Assembly: GCA_031289065.1 (NCBI GenBank)
Contig: JAITQI010000169.1
Span: 1-10,362, forward strand
DNA from: Oscillospiraceae bacterium
Lineage (GTDB): Bacteria > Bacillota > Clostridia > Oscillospirales > UBA929
DNA: 10,362 bases
Direction: 5' to 3'
In this document: positions 5,163 through 10,362 of the stretch, one piece after another
Position numbering within the stretch: position 1 is the first letter of the stretch
Layout of the letters: each line of letters opens with the position of its first letter
The notes under the pieces: generated by a model
Told to the model about the DNA's origin: nothing
Databases searched by the model: none
Seen by the model: only the letters and a program-made list of their open reading frames with translations
Translations under genes and position numbers: made by a program

Positions 5163-7412
5163 TTGGAAACCGAACCGATGAGGGTTTTGCATCTGATCAG
5201 CGGCGGGGATGTGGGCGGCGCGAAGACCCATGTGCTGTCTTTGTTGTCCGGCCTGCTGTCCCGTGCGGATATCCGCCTGGTCACCTTTACCGAAGGGCCG
5301 TTTGCCGACGAGGCGCGGGCCTGCGGTATTCCGCTGACCGTGTTGGACGGCGGCGTCCGTTCCACCCTGGCCGCCCTGGAAACCTTGGTGTGGGAAGGCG
5401 GATACGACATTGTACACAGTCACGGTTCCCGGGGCAACCTGATGGCCGGGTTGCTGTCCCGCCGCATCCGGGTGCCCACCGTCTCCACCATTCACTCGGA
5501 CTACCGCCACGATTATCTGGGGCGCCCCTTGGCCCGGCTGACCTACGGCACCCTCAACAAATGGGCGCTGCGCCGGTTGGATTACCGCATCGGGGTCTCC
5601 CGGCGCATGACAAATATTTTGTGCGACCGGGGGTTTTCCCCCAGCCGCTTGTTCACTGTTTACAACGGCCTGGACTTTTCCCAGCCCTCCCCGGTGGTGG
5701 ACAGAGAGGCCTTTTGGGCCGAGCGGGGGTTTTTCGTGTCCCCGGGGGACGTCCTGGTGGGCATCGCCGCTCGGCTGTCCCTGGTCAAGGACATGGCCAC
5801 CCTGCTCAGGGCCTTCGCCGGAGCGGCGGCCGACTGCCCCGGCCTGAAGCTGGTCATCGCCGGCGAGGGGGAGTTGCGGGCCAAACTGGAGGCCCAGGCC
5901 CGGGAGGCGAATCTGCCCGACCGCGTCTTCTTCGCCGGCTGGCTGGACGACATGGCCCCCTTTTACAGCGCCATCGACATTAACGTCCTGACCTCCCTGA
6001 CCGAAACCTTCCCCTATGCCCTCCTGGAGGGGGTCAGGGCCAAACTGCCCACCGTGGCCACCAGAGTGGGGGGCATTTCGGCCCTCATTGACGACCGGGT
6101 CAACGGCTACCTCATCCGCCCCGGGGACGCCGGGACGCTGGCCGACCGCCTCCGCGCCCTGTACGGCGGCGAAGCCCTGCGGGCCGACATGGGCCGCCGC
6201 CTGTTTAACAAAGCCTCGGTGGCGTTTTCCATCGACAACATGCTGGACACCCAGATGGGCATCTACCGGGTGATCCTCCGGCGGGACAAACGCCCCCCCC
6301 GCGCCCGGGACCGGGTGGTGATCTGCGGCGCCTACGGGCGCAACAACGCCGGGGACGACGCCATCCTGGAGGGCATCCTGCGGGAACTGCGCGCCATCGA
6401 CCCCGACCGGCCGGTGACGGTGGTGTCCCGCAACCCCCGCCAGACCCGGCGCACCTTCGGGGCGGACGCCGTACACACCTTCAACCTCTTCGGCGTCTGG
6501 GGCGCCCTGCGCCGGGCGGCCCTGCTGCTGTCCGGCGGCGGCAGTCTCATTCAAAACGTGACCTCTAACCGCTCCCTGTGGTACTATCTGGGGGTCATCG
6601 CCCTGTCCGCCCGTCTTGGGGCGCGGGTGCTCATGTACGGCTGCGGCGTCGGGCCGCTGTCCGGGGGCTTCAGCCGCCGTCTGACCGCCCGAGTGCTCAA
6701 CAAACACGTCCACACGGTCACCCTCCGGGAGGACAGCTCCCTGCGGGATTTGGAGCGCCTAAAGGTGACCAAACCCCGCCTCGTGCTGTCGGCCGACCCG
6801 GCGCTGGTGCTGCGCCCCTCGTCGTCGGTGCGGGTGGACAGCCTCCTGTTGGCCCAGGACATCCCCATCGGGGGGAATTATATCGCCTTTTCCCTGCGCC
6901 GCTGGCCCGGGTTCGAGGCCCGGGCCGACGCCTTCGCCGCCGCCGCCGACTATGCCCAGGAGAAATACGGCCTGACCCCCCTGTTCATCCCCATCGAGAA
7001 GCGGGGGGACGTGGGGGCGTCGTCGATTGTCGCCCGCAAGGTAAAGGGGGAGTACCACCTCCTGTCCCGCACCGGGCCCGCGGGGGACGTCATCGGCCTG
7101 CTGGGCCGGTGCCGGGCGGTGGTGGCCATGCGGTTGCACGCCCTGATTTTCGCCTCGGGGCAGGGCCTGCCCCTGGTGGGCGTCGCCTATGACGACAAGG
7201 TCACCGCCTTTTTGCGCTACATGGGGCAGAAGCTGTACACACCCTTCGCCTCCGCGGACGCGCCCACCCTGTGCCGCCTGATCGACCAAGCGATGGCCGA
7301 GGGGGACGAGCGGGCGGCGCGTCTGGCGGCGGTGGCCCGCCTGCGGGAGCTCGAGGCGCGGAATGTCGAGGTCCTGCGGGAGATGTTGGAGGAAAGCTCA
7401 TGGCGAGAATAA
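5163..7412 (+). CDS. GT4 glycosyltransferase fused to CsaB-like polysaccharide pyruvyltransferase
   Basis: This 749-residue fusion carries two enzymes. Residues 6-370 form a GT-B glycosyltransferase family 4 domain with SGGDVGGAKTHV (13-24), HSHGSRGN (85-92) and an E-x7-E motif in TETFPYALLE (E281, E289). Residues 384-740 form a polysaccharide pyruvyltransferase domain like CsaB, which adds ketal-pyruvate from PEP to a cell-wall glycan. Its marks are GAYGRNNAGDDAIL (389-402), SGGGSLIQ (457-464), YGCGVGPL (492-499), REDSS (522-526), SADPAL (543-548) and MRLHALIFA (656-664, with the RLH typical of the active site). No signal peptide or membrane helix is seen, so both act in the cytoplasm. The TTG at 5163 has GGAG 10 nt upstream; the ATG at 5178 (MRVLHLISGG) is the usual family start but has no clear ribosome-binding site. 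A C8 run marks the junction. Confidence 0.9.
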   Translation: METEPMRVLHLISGGDVGGAKTHVLSLLSGLLSRADIRLVTFTEGPFADEARACGIPLTVLDGGVRSTLAALETLVWEGGYDIVHSHGSRGNLMAGLLSRRIRVPTVSTIHSDYRHDYLGRPLARLTYGTLNKWALRRLDYRIGVSRRMTNILCDRGFSPSRLFTVYNGLDFSQPSPVVDREAFWAERGFFVSPGDVLVGIAARLSLVKDMATLLRAFAGAAADCPGLKLVIAGEGELRAKLEAQAREANLPDRVFFAGWLDDMAPFYSAIDINVLTSLTETFPYALLEGVRAKLPTVATRVGGISALIDDRVNGYLIRPGDAGTLADRLRALYGGEALRADMGRRLFNKASVAFSIDNMLDTQMGIYRVILRRDKRPPRARDRVVICGAYGRNNAGDDAILEGILRELRAIDPDRPVTVVSRNPRQTRRTFGADAVHTFNLFGVWGALRRAALLLSGGGSLIQNVTSNRSLWYYLGVIALSARLGARVLMYGCGVGPLSGGFSRRLTARVLNKHVHTVTLREDSSLRDLERLKVTKPRLVLSADPALVLRPSSSVRVDSLLLAQDIPIGGNYIAFSLRRWPGFEARADAFAAAADYAQEKYGLTPLFIPIEKRGDVGASSIVARKVKGEYHLLSRTGPAGDVIGLLGRCRAVVAMRLHALIFASGQGLPLVGVAYDDKVTAFLRYMGQKLYTPFASADAPTLCRLIDQAMAEGDERAARLAAVARLRELEARNVEVLREMLEESSWRE
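6293..6300 (+). other. C8 homopolymer run at the GT4/CsaB junction
   Basis: Eight consecutive C residues encode part of the linker RPPR between the two enzyme domains. With seven C the GT4 frame would read six further sense codons (6301-6318) and stop at TGA 6319-6321. That stop overlaps a GTG (6318-6320) in the CsaB frame as GTGA, just before VICGAYGRNNAGDD, and a possible GGGA ribosome-binding site lies at 6307-6310. The run is therefore a site where one-base slippage, sequencing error or variation would switch between one fused gene and two coupled genes. Confidence 0.7.
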
Positions 7413-8551
7413 TCTGCCTGTCCACGACCAACTGGTACCCCGTCCCCACCCGCAAGCAGCAGGTCATGGGGCGGATGAAGGGGCACAGGGTGCTGTATTT
7501 CGAGCCGCCGGTCAGTCGGGCGGCCCCCCTCAAAGACCCTCGGACGCTGGCCCGGATGCTGGCCTTCCGCCAAGAGGGGGATCCGGTCTCCGACGCGCTG
7601 ACCGTCTACGCCACCCCCCCGGTCTGGCCGATGTACAACAAGTACCGGCGCATCAACCGCCTCAACCAGCGGGTGCAGGCCCGCTATATCCGCAAGGTGA
7701 TGGCCTCCCACGGCTTTTTTGACGTGGTGCTCTGGTGTTACAGCCCGGTGGCCGCCGACCTGCTGGACCTGGTGCCCCACAAGGCGCTGGTGTACGACTG
7801 CGTGGACAGGCACTCGGCCTACGGGGGCCTGATGACCCCGGAGGTGGTGGATCAGATGGAGCGGGATCTGGCCGCCCGGGCCGATGTGGTCTTCGCCACC
7901 GCCCGGGGCCTCTACGACACCCTGCGCCCCCTCAATGAGAACACCTACCTGGTGCCCAACGGGGCCAACTTCGAGCTATTCAACCAAGCCGCCGGAGACG
8001 GGCTGACCTTCCCGGACGACATGTTCAACATCCAAAACCCCGTGTTCGGCTTCGTGGGGATGCTCCAGCCCTGTGTCGATCTGGATTTGGTGCTCTACGC
8101 CGCCGACGCCCGGCCGGACTGGTCCTTTGTCTTCATCGGGGAGCCCCTGCCCGACGTGGACGTCACACCCCTGCGCCAGAGGCCCAACATCCACCTGCTG
8201 GGCCTCAAGCCGCACAAGGAGCTACCCCGCTATCTCGCCCGGTTTGACGTCTGCCTGAACCTGTTCCGGGCGGGGGACCTGTCCCGGGACGTGAGCCCCC
8301 TGAAGTTTTACGAGTATTTGGCCACCGGCAAACCCATCGTGTCCACCCCTCAACCCGAGCAGGTAAACGATTACGCCGACGCGGTGTACATCGCGGGCGA
8401 CCCGGAGGACTTTTTGGCCGCCTGCGAAAAGGCGCTGGCCGAGCGCAACCCCTGGATGACCCGCCAGCGGATTCACTACGGCCGGGAGTCCTCCTGGGAC
8501 GCCCGGGTGGCCCAGATGGTGGCGATTTTGAAAGAGAAAGGCGTGCTGTAA
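7400..8551 (+). CDS. GT-B glycosyltransferase, TuaH-like
   Basis: The 383-residue product looks like a cytoplasmic GT-B glycosyltransferase of the group that includes TuaH of teichuronic acid synthesis. Marks are VYDCVD (131-136), VPNGANFELF (185-194) and GFVGML (217-222), which opens the C-terminal nucleotide-sugar domain. They continue with LLGLKPHKELPRYL (266-279) and SPLKFYEYLATGKPIV (299-314), where the Glu would contact the donor sugar-nucleotide. The ATG at 7400 has GGAGG 7 nt upstream (7388-7392), which decides it against a frame extending back to 7271. It overlaps the end of the GT4-CsaB gene by 13 nt, so the two are translationally coupled and probably act on the same polysaccharide. 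Donor and acceptor cannot be predicted. Confidence 0.88.
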   Translation: MARIICLSTTNWYPVPTRKQQVMGRMKGHRVLYFEPPVSRAAPLKDPRTLARMLAFRQEGDPVSDALTVYATPPVWPMYNKYRRINRLNQRVQARYIRKVMASHGFFDVVLWCYSPVAADLLDLVPHKALVYDCVDRHSAYGGLMTPEVVDQMERDLAARADVVFATARGLYDTLRPLNENTYLVPNGANFELFNQAAGDGLTFPDDMFNIQNPVFGFVGMLQPCVDLDLVLYAADARPDWSFVFIGEPLPDVDVTPLRQRPNIHLLGLKPHKELPRYLARFDVCLNLFRAGDLSRDVSPLKFYEYLATGKPIVSTPQPEQVNDYADAVYIAGDPEDFLAACEKALAERNPWMTRQRIHYGRESSWDARVAQMVAILKEKGVL

Positions 8552-8553
8552 AG

Positions 8554-9051
8554 ATGAAAAAAGTGGCCGTTATCATGGGCTCGCAGAGCGATTTGAAGAC
8601 GGTGCAGCCCGCCGTTGACACCTTGACCGCCTTCGGGGTGCCCTGGGAGGCCCGGGTCATGTCGGCCCACCGCACCCCCGGGGAGACCGCCGCCTTCGCT
8701 CGCTCGGCCCGGGAAGAGGGCTTCGGAGTCCTCATCGCGGCGGCGGGCAAGGCCGCCCACCTGGCCGGGGCGCTGGCCGCCCAAACCACCCTGCCGGTCA
8801 TCGGTCTGCCGGTCAAGTCCTCAACCCTGGACGGGCTGGACGCCCTGCTGGCCACCGTGCAGATGCCCAAAGGCGTCCCCGTGGCCACCGTGGCCATAGA
8901 CGGCGCGGACAACGCCGCTCTGCTGGCCATACAGATTCTGGCGGTGTTCGATGAGGCTCTGGCGAAGAAACTGGCGGCCCACAAAGACAGCATGGCGGAC
9001 GCCGTCCGCAAAGCAGACGACGCCCTCAAATTGACAACGACGAATCATTGA
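8554..9051 (+). CDS. purE: N5-carboxyaminoimidazole ribonucleotide mutase PurE (class I)
   Basis: PurE converts N5-CAIR to CAIR in de novo purine synthesis. The 165-residue protein has MGSQSD (8-13), SAHRTP (37-42, with the catalytic His), AAAGKAAHLAG (62-72), VQMPKGVP (102-109) and NAALLA (120-125). This is the class I pattern, which normally works with the N5-CAIR synthetase PurK; purK is not in the window. The start is only 2 nt after the glycosyltransferase stop, with a weak AAAGG about 12 nt upstream, so translation probably depends on coupling. The last residues (LTTTNH) and the stop codon fall in a repeat-like segment at 9047-9056, so the C-terminus may have been reshaped by it. Confidence 0.95.
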   Translation: MKKVAVIMGSQSDLKTVQPAVDTLTAFGVPWEARVMSAHRTPGETAAFARSAREEGFGVLIAAAGKAAHLAGALAAQTTLPVIGLPVKSSTLDGLDALLATVQMPKGVPVATVAIDGADNAALLAIQILAVFDEALAKKLAAHKDSMADAVRKADDALKLTTTNH

Positions 9052-9140
9052 CAATTCAGTCCCGCTGTTAACCAGGATTTTCCCCGCTGAAGGCGGCGGA
9101 TAAAAGCGTTTTAGATATTGAGAGGTTCCCAATTGTCAAT
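9047..9140. repeat. 10-bp inverted repeat bracketing the purE-purM spacer
   Basis: ATTGACAATT (9047-9056) and its exact inverse AATTGTCAAT (9131-9140) enclose 74 bp. The left arm contains the purE stop codon TGA (9049-9051). A further ATTGACA lies at 9030-9036. The enclosed DNA has no convincing open frame, promoter or PurR-type box. It may be a small palindromic spacer element. The left arm includes TTGACA, a perfect -35 hexamer, but no -10 follows at 16-18 nt. Confidence 0.45.
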
Positions 9141-9174
9141 TTTCCGCGACGAAAGAGAAGGGGATGAAGGGACT

Positions 9175-10200
9175 ATGAGCGACGCATACGCGAAGGCCGG
9201 GGTTGACGTGGAGGCCGGGTACAAAGCGGTGGCCCTGATGAAGAAGCATGTGGAGTCCACCTTTACCGATGGGGTCATCGGGGAATTCGGCGGGTTCGGC
9301 GGGCTGTTCGCCCCCAACCTCACCGGGATCAAGCACCCGGTTTTGGTGTCGGGCACCGACGGGGTGGGCACCAAGGTCAAGCTGGCGTTTGTCCTGAACA
9401 AACACGACACGATTGGCATCGACTGTGTGGCCATGTGCGCCAACGACGTGGTGTGTTCCGGGGCGGCGCCGCTGTTTTTTTTGGACTACATCGCCTGCGG
9501 CCAGAATAAGCCGGAGAAGATCGCCGCCCTTGTGTCCGGCGTCGCGGCGGGGTGCCGCCAGGCCGGGTGCGCCCTCATCGGGGGGGAGACCGCCGAACAC
9601 CCCGGCCTTATGCCGGTTGACGAATACGACCTGGCGGGCTTCTGCGTCGGCCTTGTCGAGCGCGACCGGCTGATCGACGGCAAAAAAATCGCGGAGGGGG
9701 ACGTGCTCATCGGCCTGTCCTCCTCCGGCGTGCATTCCAACGGGTTTTCCCTGCTGCGCCGGGTCTTCGGCGAGACCGAGCGCATTCTGAGCCGCCACTA
9801 CAACGAGCTGGGCTGCACCCTGGGCGAGGAACTCCTCAAGCCCACCCGCCTCTATGTCCGTTCTCTGCTGGCCCTGGCCCGCCGGGTGACCGTCAAGGGC
9901 GCGGCGCATATCACCGGCGGCGGGTTCATCGAGAATATCCCTCGGATGCTGCCCCCCGGCCTGTGCGCCGCCATCGAGCCCCACAGCTTCCCCGAACACC
10001 CCATCTTCGCCATCATCAAGCGGGAAGGCGGCGTCGAAATTCGGGACATGTTCAACACCTTCAACATGGGCGTCGGCATGGTGCTGGCCGTGGACAAGCG
10101 GGACACGGGGGAGGCCATGAACACGCTCGTCGAGGCGGGCGAGCGCCCCTACCTGATCGGGGTCGTCCGCCGGGGCGACGAGAGGATCGCCCTGTGGTAA
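9175..10200 (+). CDS. purM: phosphoribosylformylglycinamidine cyclo-ligase (AIR synthetase) PurM
   Basis: PurM closes FGAM to AIR using ATP, the step before the PurK/PurE carboxylation. The 341-residue length is normal for the family. Conserved segments are YAKAGVDVEAG (5-15), SGTDGVGTK (59-67), GGETAEHPG (136-144), SSGVHSNGFSL (183-193), HITGGGFIENIPR (245-257) and DMFNTFNMGVGM (291-302). The ATG at 9175 is chosen because it gives the usual MSDAYAKAGV start and has GAAGG 4 nt and AAGGGG 11 nt upstream. An in-frame extension to 9118 would run through the inverted-repeat arm. A T8 run at 9475-9482 reads in frame as PLFFLDY, so the gene is intact. purN overlaps its end by 7 nt. Confidence 0.97.
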   Translation: MSDAYAKAGVDVEAGYKAVALMKKHVESTFTDGVIGEFGGFGGLFAPNLTGIKHPVLVSGTDGVGTKVKLAFVLNKHDTIGIDCVAMCANDVVCSGAAPLFFLDYIACGQNKPEKIAALVSGVAAGCRQAGCALIGGETAEHPGLMPVDEYDLAGFCVGLVERDRLIDGKKIAEGDVLIGLSSSGVHSNGFSLLRRVFGETERILSRHYNELGCTLGEELLKPTRLYVRSLLALARRVTVKGAAHITGGGFIENIPRMLPPGLCAAIEPHSFPEHPIFAIIKREGGVEIRDMFNTFNMGVGMVLAVDKRDTGEAMNTLVEAGERPYLIGVVRRGDERIALW

Positions 10201-10362
10201 GCGGCGGGCCGGTGAACATCGCCGTGCTGGTCTCCGGCGGCGGCACCAATTTGCAGGCCCTCATCGACGCGGAACGGGCCGAGGGGTTCGGGCCGGGGCG
10301 GCTGTCGCTGGTGCTGTCCTCCCAACCGGGGGCCTATGCCCTCACCCGGGCCGAGAAGGCGG
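10194..10362 (+). CDS. purN: phosphoribosylglycinamide formyltransferase PurN (5' part, runs off the window)
   Basis: PurN transfers a formyl group from 10-formyl-THF to GAR. Fifty-six codons are present. After a short lead comes NIAVLVSGGGTNLQALID, the family's N-terminal nucleotide/phosphate-binding loop (usually LxSGxGSNLQALI). Further on, VLSSQPGAYALTRAEKA matches the typical V-S-x-x-x-A-x-x-L-x-R-A segment. The GTG at 10194 overlaps the purM stop by 7 nt and has GAGAGG (10180-10185) 8 nt upstream. A second GTG at 10212 would start right at the domain but lacks a good ribosome-binding site. The order purE-purM-purN fits a continuing purine operon beyond the edge. Confidence 0.92.
   Translation, partial: MVSGGPVNIAVLVSGGGTNLQALIDAERAEGFGPGRLSLVLSSQPGAYALTRAEKA

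Noticed and set aside
4992..6713. 573-codon open frame on the minus strand
   Set aside because: It is antisense to the GT4-CsaB gene, with low-complexity Gly/Gln/Val/Pro composition and no recognisable domain. The opposite strand encodes clear enzyme motifs.
7271..7399. 43-residue N-terminal extension of the second glycosyltransferase
   Set aside because: It is Gly/Pro/Arg-rich and antithetical to the upstream CsaB coding frame. The ATG at 7400 has a GGAGG at ideal distance and begins at the GT-B fold.
9118..9174. 19-residue extension of PurM
   Set aside because: It crosses the inverted-repeat arm and is absent from the usual PurM start. The ATG at 9175 has its own ribosome-binding site and gives normal length.
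9052..9174. Purine riboswitch or PurR-type operator ahead of purM
   Set aside because: No conserved purine aptamer core and no paired PurR-box-like sequence could be found in the 123 bases.
9475..9482. T8 run in purM as a frameshift site
   Set aside because: The frame through it reads PLFFLDY as expected of PurM and the rest of the gene is intact.

Overview
The window is GC-rich with AT-rich spacers. It has strong Shine-Dalgarno sites, several TTG/GTG starts, overlapping genes, a flagellar stator pair, a CsaB-type pyruvyltransferase and a purE-purM-purN series. Together these suggest a motile, high-GC, Gram-positive-type Bacillota, plausibly a clostridial/Oscillospirales-like bacterium. The taxonomic placement is inference from gene content and style; no marker gene is present to fix it.

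Layout. Positions 1-175 may hold the 3' end of a plus-strand gene with a Pro/Lys-rich tail. It converges on motB, and a perfect 22-bp hairpin (228-275) lies between the two. motB (276-1070) and motA (1071-1841, TTG start) form a minus-strand flagellar stator operon. A good sigma-28/SigD-type promoter lies just upstream of motA at 1898-1925. Still on the minus strand come an O-antigen ligase/polymerase-family membrane protein (2045-3469) and a PaaK/CapK-like adenylate-forming enzyme (3534-4964). At about 5082-5130 two sigma-A-type promoters face away from each other with overlapping -10 boxes. They would drive this minus-strand pair and a plus-strand operon respectively.

The plus-strand operon starts with a 749-codon fusion of a GT4 glycosyltransferase and a CsaB-like polysaccharide pyruvyltransferase (5163-7412). 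A second, TuaH-like glycosyltransferase follows (7400-8551, overlapping by 13 nt). Then, with only 2 nt between, comes purE (8554-9051), followed by purM (9175-10200) and the start of purN (10194 to the window edge). Cell-wall polysaccharide genes and de novo purine genes therefore appear to share a transcript.

How the genes work together. The two glycosyltransferase genes, the pyruvyltransferase, the ligase-family protein and the PaaK-like enzyme fit a locus that builds, pyruvylates and exports or attaches a cell-surface polysaccharide. Pyruvylated secondary cell-wall polymers, as made with CsaB, are the known anchors for SLH-domain S-layer proteins; no SLH protein is visible here. PurE, PurM and PurN are steps of IMP synthesis. 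MotA and MotB power the flagellum and look like a separate regulon.

The most striking point is a run of eight C residues (6293-6300) exactly at the GT4/CsaB junction. Losing one C would end the GT4 at a TGA that overlaps a GTG start for CsaB (GTGA). The fused protein and the two-gene arrangement are therefore one base apart.
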